A stretch of DNA of 64,000 bases from Tumebacillus sp. BK434 (GCF_004340785.1 NZ_SLXS01000001.1:930001-994000); one strand, 5' to 3'; numbered from the stretch's first letter, positions 40,953-50,035 are shown. The notes: generated from the sequence alone by a model not told the origin. Made by a program: numbers and translations.

Positions 40953-42542
40953 TTAGAGACGATCTTGTATGCGATTCATCAGCGACGCCATCTCAGCGCG
41001 GCTCGTTCCGTCCAGCGGCTTGAACAGGCCGCGTTCATTCCCGGCCAGAATGCCTTCTTGCTTCATCGCCGCTACCGCATCATACGCCCAGCCGCCCGTG
41101 ACATCCGGGAACGGATGCTCCGTCACATCTCCCGCCTGCAGGTTGAGGATGCGGGCCAGCATCGAAGCCATCTCTTGGCGCGCGATCTTGTCATCCGGGC
41201 GGAAGTTCTTGTACTCGTCCCCGGAGATGAAGCCGGCCTGCTTGGCGATGTCGATGTGGCGCTTCGCCCAGTGGCTGGCCTGCACATCGTAGAAGCCCGC
41301 ATGGGGCGCGGTCCGCTCTTCCAGCCCCATGGCTTTGACGAGGATGACGGCCGCCTGGGCGCGGGTCAGCGGGAGGTTCGGCGAAAATTTCAACGGCGAG
41401 GTGCCGACCATCCAGCCTTTGTCGAGCATGGCGAGAATGTCGCCGGCCGCCCAATGCCCTTCCGTATCGGTGAAGTAGCGGCCGTTCAGCCAACGGGAAT
41501 AATAATCCCACGTGCCCGGCTCTTCCTGCGTCAAACTCCAAGAGCCGGTGCCTTTGATGCCGTACACACCGACGAGACGCAGTTTTTCTTTGATCGATGC
41601 TTCGTTTTCATACCAGATCGTGTACGTGCCGGTGCCAAACGTCGTGCTGCCGATCGTCGTGACCGGGTCGCCCGCCTTGACGGTGAACGTCGCTTTTGCT
41701 GATTTGGTGGCCCCGTCGTAGACGATGCGCCCGCCGTATTTTTGGAGAAGCTGCGGCACGTGCCAATTGGAGACTCCGGCTCCTTTCATCTTGCCGTCGG
41801 CGCTCCAAGCCCGTCCGAAGAACGGGATGCCGAGCACCGTCTTGTCTTTCGGCACGCCACGGTCAAGCGCATATTGGATCGAGCGCTTTACAAACGCATC
41901 GCTGGCGACCGGACCCGGTGTGGGGTCGCCGGCGTAGTTTTCGTCATAGGCCATAATCATCAAATAGTCGCTGTAATCGGACAATTTCTTATAGTCGTAC
42001 GAACCATGCCAGCCGACGCTGTAGCCGTTCGGATTCGCCGCGACGGCGACCGACACTTCCTTGTGTGCCGGTATTTTGGCGTTGATCAGGCGCACCAGAT
42101 CGGTGTAGTTGGCGCGGTCGGCCTCCGTCAAGTTTTCGAGGTCGATGTTGACGCCGTCCAAATCATAGGTAGAGATCGCATCGGCGATCTGCGTGGACAG
42201 CCGCTCGCGGTTCTTCAACGCGCTGCGTCCTAACGCTTGCCCCCAGTGATTGCTCAGGAACGGGACGACTTTGATCCCGCGCTTGTGCATCTCGGCAATA
42301 AACGATGCTGACAGCTTGGAGGTCAGTTTCAACGATCCGTCCGCGTTTATGTTGAAGAAGTCGGGAGATACTACATGCAAAGCGCCTTTTGTGGAATCTA
42401 CCGTTGCCACATAGGTCGACGTGCTCCCGAAATAGAGATAGGACATATTAAATTTGCCGTCCGCTGCAAAGCCGGAACTGCCCGGCAAGAGCAGTGCTGC
42501 CGTCAGCAACCCGACGATCAATGATTTCGCCCGCGTGCGCAT
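40953..42542 (-). CDS. Secreted GH18 glycoside hydrolase with C-terminal SLH repeats
   Basis: A 529-residue exported protein: signal peptide to about residue 27 (SLIVGLLTAALLLPGSSGFAA), a GH18 TIM barrel to about 345, and three S-layer homology repeats to the end. The catalytic signature is complete: DGVNIDLE with Asp129, Asp134 and the acid Glu136; YLMIMAYDEN near 198 and GIPFFGRAWS near 240 are further GH18 motifs. Relatives such as YaaH/SleL cleave spore cortex or wall polymers. The SLH repeats (HWAAGDILAMLDKGW, SHWAKRHIDIAKQAGF, AYDAVAAMKQEGIL) should anchor it to secondary wall polymer. The start is ATG 42542, seven bases after GAGGGA. Substrate is not determined. Confidence 0.85.
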   Translation of the reverse strand: MRTRAKSLIVGLLTAALLLPGSSGFAADGKFNMSYLYFGSTSTYVATVDSTKGALHVVSPDFFNINADGSLKLTSKLSASFIAEMHKRGIKVVPFLSNHWGQALGRSALKNRERLSTQIADAISTYDLDGVNIDLENLTEADRANYTDLVRLINAKIPAHKEVSVAVAANPNGYSVGWHGSYDYKKLSDYSDYLMIMAYDENYAGDPTPGPVASDAFVKRSIQYALDRGVPKDKTVLGIPFFGRAWSADGKMKGAGVSNWHVPQLLQKYGGRIVYDGATKSAKATFTVKAGDPVTTIGSTTFGTGTYTIWYENEASIKEKLRLVGVYGIKGTGSWSLTQEEPGTWDYYSRWLNGRYFTDTEGHWAAGDILAMLDKGWMVGTSPLKFSPNLPLTRAQAAVILVKAMGLEERTAPHAGFYDVQASHWAKRHIDIAKQAGFISGDEYKNFRPDDKIARQEMASMLARILNLQAGDVTEHPFPDVTGGWAYDAVAAMKQEGILAGNERGLFKPLDGTSRAEMASLMNRIQDRL

Positions 42543-42590
42543 GAGCTCGTCCCTCACTTTCCGTCTTGTAACACTAGCATTCCAGTTACT

Positions 42591-42619
42591 AGTTTACATG
42601 CTAACGAAAGGAGGGACAA
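42591..42619 (-). promoter_or_regulatory. Candidate sigma-A promoter of the GH18-SLH gene
   Basis: TTGTCC (42614-42619) and TAAACT (42591-42596) are 17 bp apart. An imperfect inverted repeat, GTAAACTAG / CTAGTGTTAC, covers the -10 box and the start site (42568-42598) and could be an operator. Confidence 0.5.
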
Positions 42620-42639
42620 GCTTCAATTTTTCCCTTGTC

Positions 42640-43845
42640 TTAGGAACTAACTACGTCTGCTGCGTCTATCAGCTTCATTTGCGGCAGTTTGGCGAAATAG
42701 TTGTCTTTGTAGCCGTTCGACGTGCCGACCAGCACGACGCGGTCCGCTTCGCCGAGATCCCCCGACACTTTCAACTGCCGCACAGCTGCATAGACCACTG
42801 CGGAGGAGCTTTCCAGATACAGTCCGCGCTGCGCCAGTTTGGTCTGCCCGGCCAGCGCATCCGCTCCGGCCACATCGACCGCGCCGCCGCCCGATTCGCG
42901 CAAGGCGACGAGCGACTGGAAGGTCGCCGTCGAGCCGCCGATCGACTCGGTGGCGCTGTGATCGCCCGGGAACTGCCCGCGGTAATCTTCGCCGCTGAGC
43001 ACTCGCGACAATCGTCCAAACGGCTCAGCCGCGTACAGGCGCGGCAACGTGTCGATCCAGCCGGCAGCCTTGGCCTCCTGCAAGCCCCGCCAGATGCCCC
43101 ACAGCAAGTCGCCCCGCGAGGTCGGCACGACGATCGCCGTCGGGGCATGCCCTTGGAACGCCTCCGCAATCTCATGTCCGCACGTCTTGTACCCTTGCAC
43201 GCCCCACAAATTGCTGCCCGTCGGCGGGTCGATGTAGTTCGTGACCGGATACCAGCCTTCCGTCTCGACCATCTTGCGCATGTACTTCCAGCGCAGTTTC
43301 GAGTCATGTGCCGCGACCAGCTCCGCGCCGGTCGCCCGCACCGCCTGCTCCCAGGTCTGGTTCATGCCGACCGTCGTCACCACCACGCAGCGCAGCCCTG
43401 CCGCCGCCGCATACGCCGCCAGCGAAGCTCCGGCATTGCCGCTCGAAGCGGCGACAACCGTCGTGCGCCCGGTCGCTTTCGCCCGCGCCACCACTTGTGC
43501 GCTCATCCGGTCTTTGTGCGAGCCGGTCGGGTTCTGCCCTTCATTTTTCAGCCACAAGCCTGCCAGGCCCAGCTCGTCCGCCAGATCGGCGAGCTCGATC
43601 AGCGGCGTGTCCCCTTCGCCGAGCGTCGGGAACGTGCGGTACGGCAGCCGATCGGCGAAGCGCTGCATGCCGCGCAGTCTCGGATCGACCGTCCATTTCT
43701 CCGTCCCCGCATAGGTCACTTCCAGCGACACCGGATACCCTTGTTCCAGACAGGCCGGACAGCCTGTCGTGTAATCGTTCAGCTCATATTCAGCGCCACA
43801 GCGCAGGCAGGACAACGCGGCTGCGGTTTCATTCTGCATGTACAT
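42640..43845 (-). CDS. thrC: Threonine synthase-type PLP enzyme with N-terminal zinc ribbon
   Basis: About 401 residues. An N-terminal zinc ribbon (Cys13-x2-Cys16 and Cys29-x2-Cys32) is followed by a fold-type II PLP domain with the Schiff-base lysine Lys111 in PTGSHKDRM, the phosphate/substrate loop ASSGNAGASLAAYAA near 130 and a C-terminal VLVGTSNGYKD. The ThrC reaction converts O-phosphohomoserine to threonine. The ribbon-containing form is widespread, and some members act on other substrates, so the name is moderately secure. ATG 43845 lies ten bases after AAGGAG; a GTG nine bases upstream is too close to it. No hom or thrB neighbour is present. Confidence 0.8.
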   Translation of the reverse strand: MYMQNETAAALSCLRCGAEYELNDYTTGCPACLEQGYPVSLEVTYAGTEKWTVDPRLRGMQRFADRLPYRTFPTLGEGDTPLIELADLADELGLAGLWLKNEGQNPTGSHKDRMSAQVVARAKATGRTTVVAASSGNAGASLAAYAAAAGLRCVVVTTVGMNQTWEQAVRATGAELVAAHDSKLRWKYMRKMVETEGWYPVTNYIDPPTGSNLWGVQGYKTCGHEIAEAFQGHAPTAIVVPTSRGDLLWGIWRGLQEAKAAGWIDTLPRLYAAEPFGRLSRVLSGEDYRGQFPGDHSATESIGGSTATFQSLVALRESGGGAVDVAGADALAGQTKLAQRGLYLESSSAVVYAAVRQLKVSGDLGEADRVVLVGTSNGYKDNYFAKLPQMKLIDAADVVSS

Positions 43846-43998
43846 CGCTTCCACTCTCCTTAGGCGGCGGGCGATCCTCCGCTCCCTTTTTTACCCTTTC
43901 TGATCTCACTTCCACAATAGCATAGTTGCCTGTCCGTTACGAGAGTGTCTGTCCGCCAATACACTGATACCAACCACATGAAAAAGGAAGGGAAGCCC

Positions 43999-45531
43999 AT
44001 GGAACCATATATCATTCAGCCGTGGGGCGATGTGGAAGGCGATGTGCCAACCGTTCCCCCGGAGCTGGAAGCGATGACGCACGACGTCATGCGCGAATAT
44101 GACATGACCGTCAGCGAACTGCTTTTGATCACCACCAAGCCGGACAAAGGCGGGGCGATCTGGAAGATTCAGACCAACCACGGCCCGCGCAGTCTTAAGG
44201 TGCTGCACCGCACCCCGCAGCGCAGCCTGTACAGCGTTCATGCCCAACAGTACCTCGTGGAAAAAGGCGCCCGGGTGCCGGGACTGATCCGGAGCAAGGC
44301 GGGTGAGCTGTGCGTGGAGCGCGGCGGGAAGCTGTGGATCGTCACCGACTGGATCGAACCGCTGACCCCGGCCGCCAAAGTCGACCTGACCGGCGCCGCG
44401 CAGCTCTGCTGCGGCCTCGGCGAATTTCACCAATTCGCTCAAGGCTACGTTCCGCCCGAAGGAGCGCAAAACGCCTCCCGCCTCTACCGCTACCCGATGT
44501 CCTACCAGAAGATTCTCACCAAGCTCGACTGGTTCCGCCAGATCGCCATGCTGTATTCCGACTTGCCTGCCAGTGGCAAGCTGCTTTCGCTGATCGACAA
44601 ATACGAACGCCAGGCCCGCAATGCTCTCTACACGCTGGAACAGTCCCCCTACAAAGACCTCGTCCAGCGCGGCGAAGCAGCTTGGGGATTCGCGCATCAG
44701 GACTATGGCTGGTCGAACGGACAGGTCGGACCAGACGGGAAGATCTGGATCATCGACCTCGACGGGGTCGCCTATGACCTGCCGATCCGCGACCTGCGCA
44801 AGCTGATCACCTCGACGATGGAAGACATGGGCCACTGGGACTTGAGCTGGATTCGCGGCATGATCGACGCCTATCAGCAAGCCAACCCGATCGAGCCGGA
44901 ACTGATGCAGGTGCTCCTGATCGACATGGCGATGCCAAACGAATTTTACAAGCATGTCAAAGAGGTCGTTTACGAGCCCGAGCTGTTCTTGAATGCGGAG
45001 ACGGAAGCGATGCTCGACCGGATGGAGGCGACCGACGCGACAAAATGGCCTGCGTTACAGGAGTTGGGCGCGAACATCCTCGAAGCGCCTGCCGACTGGG
45101 TGCCGTCGCAGATCTTCCGCACGGCGCCAAACGTCACCGCGCTCCGCTTCGACGCCGACTCCTCTGCCCCCGCTCTTGTTCCGATCTCGCCAGAACACCT
45201 CCCTGAATTCGACCGCATGTTGCAGTTTTGGCGAAGCAAGCAACCTGTGCAGGAGTCGGCGGCGCGCAACACCAGCCGCAACTGGTGGCAAGACCTGCGC
45301 GAACGGCTCGATGCCCTGCAGCCGCTCAGCGCCTGGCCCCCTAGCGGCACCATCGCGCAGCGCCGAGAGCCGCGCCTCGAATCGAACATCGCCGAACGTG
45401 CGCGGCAATTTCTCGCAACCCTGCCCGCCCTCGACCTGCAGACGGTGCCGGGAAGCGGAGAACTGTCGCCGTATACGCACGAACTGATTGAGCGGATCGC
45501 CCGCAAACGGAAGGGGAGACAAGACACGTGA
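43999..45531 (+). CDS. cotS: CotS-family spore coat protein (kinase-like fold)
   Basis: A 510-residue protein of the CotS/CotI/YutH family, which has an aminoglycoside-phosphotransferase-like fold. Recognisable features are the N-lobe Lys in SLKVLHRTP near residue 70, the LCCGLGEFHQFAQGY segment, a catalytic-loop equivalent AHQDYGWSN near 235 and the metal-site equivalent WIIDLDGVAYDLP near 250. CotI is a coat kinase in Bacillus, and H-x-D and D-L-D residues are kept here. About 160 residues beyond the usual ~350 form a C-terminal extension. The ATG 43999 follows AAGGAAGGGAAG. The gene overlaps the glycosyltransferase by 4 bp (GTGA). Expected in the mother cell, for coat assembly. Confidence 0.85.
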   Translation: MEPYIIQPWGDVEGDVPTVPPELEAMTHDVMREYDMTVSELLLITTKPDKGGAIWKIQTNHGPRSLKVLHRTPQRSLYSVHAQQYLVEKGARVPGLIRSKAGELCVERGGKLWIVTDWIEPLTPAAKVDLTGAAQLCCGLGEFHQFAQGYVPPEGAQNASRLYRYPMSYQKILTKLDWFRQIAMLYSDLPASGKLLSLIDKYERQARNALYTLEQSPYKDLVQRGEAAWGFAHQDYGWSNGQVGPDGKIWIIDLDGVAYDLPIRDLRKLITSTMEDMGHWDLSWIRGMIDAYQQANPIEPELMQVLLIDMAMPNEFYKHVKEVVYEPELFLNAETEAMLDRMEATDATKWPALQELGANILEAPADWVPSQIFRTAPNVTALRFDADSSAPALVPISPEHLPEFDRMLQFWRSKQPVQESAARNTSRNWWQDLRERLDALQPLSAWPPSGTIAQRREPRLESNIAERARQFLATLPALDLQTVPGSGELSPYTHELIERIARKRKGRQDT

Positions 45532-46655
45532 AAATCTTGATGATCTGCACCGAAAAGCTTCCGGTGCCGCCCGTGCGCGGCGGGGCGATCCAGACCTACA
45601 TCGCAGGCGTTGCACCGGAGCTCGCCAAACAGCATGACATCACCATCTTAGGCATCACCGACCCCGGCCTGCCCGATTCGGAGCGGGTCGGCAACCTGCA
45701 GTTCGAACGGGTGCCCGGGAAGCTGTTTCACATTTACGCGGAACACGTGGTGCGCTTCCTGCAAGGCCGGCGCTACGACCTGATCCACGTGTTCAACCGT
45801 CCCCGGCTGATCGGCCCGGTGCGCCAGGCCGCCCCGCAGGCGCGCCTCGTGCTCTCGATGCACAACGACATGTTCACACCTGACAAGATCGCCCCTGAAG
45901 ACGCCGAGCTGTGCATCCGCGAAGTCGAGCGCATCGTCACCGTCTCCGATTACGTCGGCCGCGCCATCTCCACCCTGTACCCATCGGCCCAGCCCAAACT
46001 GCGCACGATCTACTCCGGCGTCGACCTCAACCGCTACGCCGTCAACGCAGAAGCGCAAAGCATCCGCCAACAGCTGCGCACCCAGCACGGGCTCGACGGC
46101 AAAAAAGCCATCCTGTTCGTCGGCCGCCTTTCGCCGAAAAAAGGGGCGGACATTCTCGTTCGCGCTATGCAGCACGTCGCAAAGCGCCACCCGGACGCCG
46201 CGCTGGTCATCGTCGGCGGCAAGTGGTTCAGCGATGACGGCATCTCCGACTATGTCGCGTACGTGCGCGCGCTGGCCGGCCGCTCCAAGATCCCGGTGAT
46301 CACCACCGGCTACGTGCCGGCCGATCAGGTGCACCACTGGTTCTGGGCGGGCGACCTGTTCGTCTGTCCGTCGCAGTGGGAGGAGCCGCTGGCCCGCGTC
46401 CACTATGAAGCGATGGCGGCGTCCTTGCCGATCCTCACCACCGCGCGCGGCGGCAATCCGGAAGTGATCGTGCCAGGGCAGAACGGCCAATTGGTCGAAC
46501 GGCCGGAAGATCCCGCTCTGTTCGGCGAGCAGATCTCCGCTATGCTCTCCAACCCCGGCAAGATGCGCGCGATGGGCCAATACGGGCGCCGCATCGCCGA
46601 GCAGCGCTTCGGCTTCTCCCGCGTCATCCGCGAGATCCTCGAGGTGTGGCGATGA
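45528..46655 (+). CDS. cotSA: GT4-family glycosyltransferase, CotSA-like
   Basis: A 375-residue retaining glycosyltransferase. GT4 features are the glycine-rich acceptor loop PVRGGAIQTYI near residue 15, VSDYVGRAI near 140, FVGRLSPKKG near 198 (nucleotide sugar), and the E-x7-E region EPLARVHYEAMA near 288-300 that binds the donor. In B. subtilis cotSA adjoins cotS and its product is found in the spore coat. Translation starts at GTG 45528 overlapping the cotS stop and ends overlapping the epimerase start (ATGA), so the three genes are translationally coupled. Confidence 0.87.
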   Translation: MKILMICTEKLPVPPVRGGAIQTYIAGVAPELAKQHDITILGITDPGLPDSERVGNLQFERVPGKLFHIYAEHVVRFLQGRRYDLIHVFNRPRLIGPVRQAAPQARLVLSMHNDMFTPDKIAPEDAELCIREVERIVTVSDYVGRAISTLYPSAQPKLRTIYSGVDLNRYAVNAEAQSIRQQLRTQHGLDGKKAILFVGRLSPKKGADILVRAMQHVAKRHPDAALVIVGGKWFSDDGISDYVAYVRALAGRSKIPVITTGYVPADQVHHWFWAGDLFVCPSQWEEPLARVHYEAMAASLPILTTARGGNPEVIVPGQNGQLVERPEDPALFGEQISAMLSNPGKMRAMGQYGRRIAEQRFGFSRVIREILEVWR

Positions 46656-47602
46656 AACGCAAACGCGCTTTGGTCACCGGCAGTGCCGGGTTCATCGGCT
46701 CCACGCTCTCTGAACGGCTGCTGCGCGAAGGCTATGAGGTGTACGGCATCGATGCCTTTGTCCACAACTACGACCGCCGGTTGAAAGAGCAAAACCTGCA
46801 GGGTCTGCTCACCAATCCCCAGTTCCATTTTTGGGAACGCGATCTGCGCTGTCTGGACTTCGATGAGCTGCTGTCCCGCGTCGATGTCGTGTTTCATCAG
46901 GCGGCGCTGCCCGGTGTGCGCACCTCGTGGGGCGCGCAGTTTCAAGAATATGTTGACCACAACATCCTCGTCACCCAGGCGCTCCTCGAAGCGGCCAAAC
47001 ATTCGCATGTGCAGAAGATCGTCTGCGCCTCCTCCTCGTCCGTCTACGGCGGCATGAGCGGCCCGACCGACGAGACGGTCACACCGCAGCCCGTGTCGCC
47101 CTACGGCGTGACGAAGCTTGCCGCCGAGCAGCTCGGCCAGCTCTACGCCAACGTGTTCGGCGTGCCGGTCGTCTCCTTGCGCTATTTTACCGTTTTCGGC
47201 CCCCGCCAGCGCCCGGACATGGCGTTTCACAAGTTCATCAAAAACGTGCTGAGTGGCGAACCGATCGACATCTACGGCGACGGTGAGCAGTCGCGTGACT
47301 TCACTTTCATCGACGACGCGGTGACCGCCAACCTGCTTGCGGCGACCTCCCCGGTCGCCGGCGAAGTGTTCAACATCGGCGGTGTGTCCCAGTTGACCGT
47401 CAACGAGGTGATCGCGCTGCTCGAGACCCACACCGGCAAGACGGCGCTGCTCCGACGCCTGCCCGAGCAGCCCGGCGACCCGCGCCACACGTTTGCCGAC
47501 ATCAGCAAAGCCCGTCAACAGCTCGGCTACGACCCCCAGTTCGACATCGAAAAAGGGATCTGGCTGCAGATCCAGCAGGTGCGCAGCCTGTACAACTTGT
47601 AA
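46652..47602 (+). CDS. ytcB: NAD-dependent nucleotide-sugar epimerase (YtcB-like)
   Basis: A 316-residue short-chain dehydrogenase of the GalE/UDP-glucuronate epimerase group. NAD-binding TGSAGFIGSTL is near residue 10; the catalytic triad is in CASSSSVYGG (Ser) and SPYGVTK (Tyr-x3-Lys) near 148; RYFTVFGPRQRPDMA and RDFTFIDDAV are diagnostic of UDP-sugar epimerases. The closest functional analogue is YtcB of the Bacillus spore polysaccharide cluster. It should make a precursor for CotSA from the UDP-glucuronate of the neighbouring UDP-glucose dehydrogenase. ATG 46652 overlaps the previous stop, with GAGGTG six bases before it. Confidence 0.83.
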   Translation: MKRKRALVTGSAGFIGSTLSERLLREGYEVYGIDAFVHNYDRRLKEQNLQGLLTNPQFHFWERDLRCLDFDELLSRVDVVFHQAALPGVRTSWGAQFQEYVDHNILVTQALLEAAKHSHVQKIVCASSSSVYGGMSGPTDETVTPQPVSPYGVTKLAAEQLGQLYANVFGVPVVSLRYFTVFGPRQRPDMAFHKFIKNVLSGEPIDIYGDGEQSRDFTFIDDAVTANLLAATSPVAGEVFNIGGVSQLTVNEVIALLETHTGKTALLRRLPEQPGDPRHTFADISKARQQLGYDPQFDIEKGIWLQIQQVRSLYNL

Positions 47603-47615
47603 GCAGACACAACTT

Positions 47616-47643
47616 AACCCCCTCCGCTGCAGAGGGGGTTTTG
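47616..47643 (+). terminator. Terminator of the cotS-cotSA-epimerase operon
   Basis: AACCCCCTC pairs with GAGGGGGTT and is followed by Ts. It separates the operon from the convergent nucleotidyltransferase gene. Confidence 0.9.
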
Positions 47644-48684
47644 CTAGTGCTTGCCCTTGTTTGTACGCGGCTTCGGCAGCGCGACTTGCGAATGATCCCC
47701 GAGCATGCAGGTGATCTTTTTCGTCTCGCCTCCTCCTTGCAGTGTGGTAGCCCGTCCAAACACGCTTTGCTCGATCTTCACGTCGACGCCGCAGATCGTG
47801 GAGCCTTCGAGGCAGATACTGTCGGCGATCTGGCAGCTCTGCAGCGTCACACCGTCCTGCACCGCCACATAGGGGCCGATCTCCGCATTTTGCAGGATGC
47901 AGTTGTCGCCGATCAGCACCGGTCCTCTGATCGTGCAGTTTTCGATCCGCACGTTCTCCCCGATCTCAATCCGGCTGCCGTGCGACGCACCGAGCATCCA
48001 GCGGTTGGCAAGCACCCAGCGCTCCAGCGTCCCGACGTCCGAATACGGCTTGTCGGTGATGGCAAATGCGACCGAGCCGCCGCGCATGATCAGCTGCTGG
48101 ATCGCATCGGTGATCTCGTATTCGCCCCGTGCGGACGGCTTGAGCTCGGCGATCGCCCGGAAGATCGCCGACTGGAACACGTACGCCCCGATCACCGCCA
48201 AGTCGCTTTTCGGCGCGGCAGGCTTTTCTTCGAGCGAGAGGATCTTGCCATCCCGGATCTCGGCGATGCCATAGTCGCGAGGATTCTCCACCCGCGACAG
48301 CATGAGCGCCGCGTCCTGCCCCTCGAACGCCTGCAGCAGCGGGTGCAGTTCTTCGCAGAGCAGGTTGTCGCCGAGCAGTAGCACGAACGGGTCGTTCTGC
48401 AGAAACCCCTTCGCCTTTTGCACGGCGTTGGCGATGCCGAGCGGTCGGGTCTGCTTGATAATCTTGACGGTGCAAGGCGTTTTGAGACCGTTAAGGAAAT
48501 CGATGATGCCCGTTTGCTGCGGGTTGATCACGACGCCGATCTCGGCGATGCCGACCCGCTGCAATTTTTCGATGCAATACTGCAAAAGCGGCCGGTTGGC
48601 CACGGGGAGCAGCGTTTTCGGCGTTGTGTGCGAAAACGGCTGCATCCTCGTGCCGCGACCGGCGCATAAAATTAATCCTTTCAT
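47644..48684 (-). CDS. Sugar nucleotidyltransferase with left-handed beta-helix (RmlA-long type)
   Basis: A 346-residue NDP-sugar pyrophosphorylase: ILCAGRGTRMQPFSHTTPKTLLPVANRP at the N-terminus (G-x-G-T-R-M and Lys of PK), GDNLL near 111 and SLEEKPAAPKSD near 160. The C-terminal third consists of hexapeptide-like repeats (IEIGENVRIENCTIRG, CILQNAEIGPYVAVQDGV). The family activates glucose-1-phosphate with dTTP or UTP. The true start is ATG 48684, which overlaps the UDP-glucose dehydrogenase stop by 4 bp. A much longer open frame upstream lies inside that dehydrogenase and is not coding. With the dehydrogenase it should provide UDP- or dTDP-sugars for the spore or cell-surface polysaccharide. 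Confidence 0.87.
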   Translation of the reverse strand: MKGLILCAGRGTRMQPFSHTTPKTLLPVANRPLLQYCIEKLQRVGIAEIGVVINPQQTGIIDFLNGLKTPCTVKIIKQTRPLGIANAVQKAKGFLQNDPFVLLLGDNLLCEELHPLLQAFEGQDAALMLSRVENPRDYGIAEIRDGKILSLEEKPAAPKSDLAVIGAYVFQSAIFRAIAELKPSARGEYEITDAIQQLIMRGGSVAFAITDKPYSDVGTLERWVLANRWMLGASHGSRIEIGENVRIENCTIRGPVLIGDNCILQNAEIGPYVAVQDGVTLQSCQIADSICLEGSTICGVDVKIEQSVFGRATTLQGGGETKKITCMLGDHSQVALPKPRTNKGKH

Positions 48685-49991
48685 GTTGAATCCCGCTCCC
48701 CCACACCGTGATACTCGATTCCGCAGCCGCGCAGTTTCTCCCCTTCCAACGCATTGCGCCCGTCGAGCAAAACCGCGCGGTTCATGATCGCTTTGACCCG
48801 GGCAAAGTCGAGGTCGAGGAACTCCTGCCACTCGGTCAGCAGGAGCGCCGCATCCGCTCCGGCGAGCGCCGCATACGGGTCTTGGACATACCGCACGTCC
48901 GGGTGCAGGCGGCGCACCGCTTCCATGCCCTGGGGATCGTACGCGGCAAGCTCCGCACCCGCACGCAGCAGCTCCGGGATCAGGCGCAAGGCCGGCGCTT
49001 CCCGAATGTCGTCGGTGCCGGGCTTGAATGTCAGGCCGAGCAGGGCGATCTTTCGTCCCTGCAGCGGGTCGAGCTTGCTCTGCACCTTTTGCAAAAACCA
49101 CTCCGTCTGCTCCCGGTTGACGCGGGCGACGGCGTCGAGCAACTGCAGCGGAACGCCTTCCTGTCGGGACAACTGCAGCAGCGCTTCCACGTCTTTCGGA
49201 AAACACGACCCGCCATAGCCGATCCCGGCGCGCAGGAACTGTCCGCCGATGCGCGAGTCGAGCCCCATGCCGCGGGCGACCTTGGAAACAGACACGCCCG
49301 TCCGTTCACAGAGCCTAGCCAGTTCGTTGATGAAGGAAATCTTGGTGGCGAGGAAGGCGTTGGAGGCGTATTTGATCATCTCCGCGTCGCGCACCGTCGT
49401 GTAGAACAGCACGGTGCGCAGGTCTGCATACAGCGCAGTCATCACAGCTCGTGCCTTGTCCGATTCACAGCCGATCACGATGCGCTCCGGATGCAGCGCG
49501 TCATGGAGCGCTTTGCCTTCGCGCAGAAACTCCGGGTTGGAGACGATGTCAAACGGGATGTCGGCGCCGCGGGCGGCAAGCTCTGCCTTCAGCAGGTCAT
49601 TGATCTTGTCGCCGGTGCCGACAGGGACGGTGCTCTTGCTGACGATGACCTTCTCGCGGTCGAGGTGCTGACCGATCGCACGCACCGCCGCTTCGACATA
49701 GCGCAGGTCGGCCGATCCGTCCGCGTTCGCCGGGGTGCCGACGGTGAGGAAGAGAATGTCGCTGTCCCGAACGGCGCGCGGCAGGTCGACAGTAAAGGTG
49801 AGCGCGCCTGTGGCGAGCAAGGTCTGCATCAGCGGCTCCAAGCCTTCTTCGTAAAACGGAAGCTGGCCGCGACTGAGCAGCTCGACTTTTTGCGGATCGA
49901 CGTCGACGCCGATCACGTTGTGACCCATCGAGGCCAGCGCGGCAGAGGTGGTGGCTCCTACATACCCTGTTCCAATGACCGATACGTTCAT
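48681..49991 (-). CDS. ytcA: UDP-glucose 6-dehydrogenase (YtcA/TuaD type)
   Basis: A 436-residue enzyme that oxidises UDP-glucose to UDP-glucuronate in two NAD-dependent steps. NAD-binding GTGYVGATTSAALASMG opens the protein; the catalytic Cys is in GIGYGGSCFPKD near residue 262; FLTVGTPANADGSADL near 76 and GLTFKPGTDDIREAPA near 320 are family signatures. It precedes the nucleotidyltransferase with a 4-bp overlap. In B. subtilis ytcA lies in the cotS/cotSA/ytcBC spore-coat region, so the gene set, though rearranged, is conserved. The 5' region has a CATAGTCTA resembling a sigma-K -10 box but no good -35. Confidence 0.9.
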   Translation of the reverse strand: MNVSVIGTGYVGATTSAALASMGHNVIGVDVDPQKVELLSRGQLPFYEEGLEPLMQTLLATGALTFTVDLPRAVRDSDILFLTVGTPANADGSADLRYVEAAVRAIGQHLDREKVIVSKSTVPVGTGDKINDLLKAELAARGADIPFDIVSNPEFLREGKALHDALHPERIVIGCESDKARAVMTALYADLRTVLFYTTVRDAEMIKYASNAFLATKISFINELARLCERTGVSVSKVARGMGLDSRIGGQFLRAGIGYGGSCFPKDVEALLQLSRQEGVPLQLLDAVARVNREQTEWFLQKVQSKLDPLQGRKIALLGLTFKPGTDDIREAPALRLIPELLRAGAELAAYDPQGMEAVRRLHPDVRYVQDPYAALAGADAALLLTEWQEFLDLDFARVKAIMNRAVLLDGRNALEGEKLRGCGIEYHGVGERDST

Positions 49992-50026
49992 ATTCCCCCC
50001 TGCTTTCTCAGATAAATTGGTTTCTA

Positions 50027-50035
50027 TAGACTATG
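50027..50035 (-). promoter_or_regulatory. Possible sigma-K -10 element upstream of UDP-glucose dehydrogenase
   Basis: CATAGTCTA on the minus strand fits CATAnnnTA, 36 bases before the start codon. The expected mACm sequence 16 bp upstream is only partly matched (TGCC), so this is a weak call that gains some support from the spore-coat context. Confidence 0.3.

Noticed and set aside
48685-49206. Possible N-terminal extension of the nucleotidyltransferase
   Set aside because: The extension lies inside the UDP-glucose dehydrogenase gene in another frame; MKGLILCAG is the standard family N-terminus.
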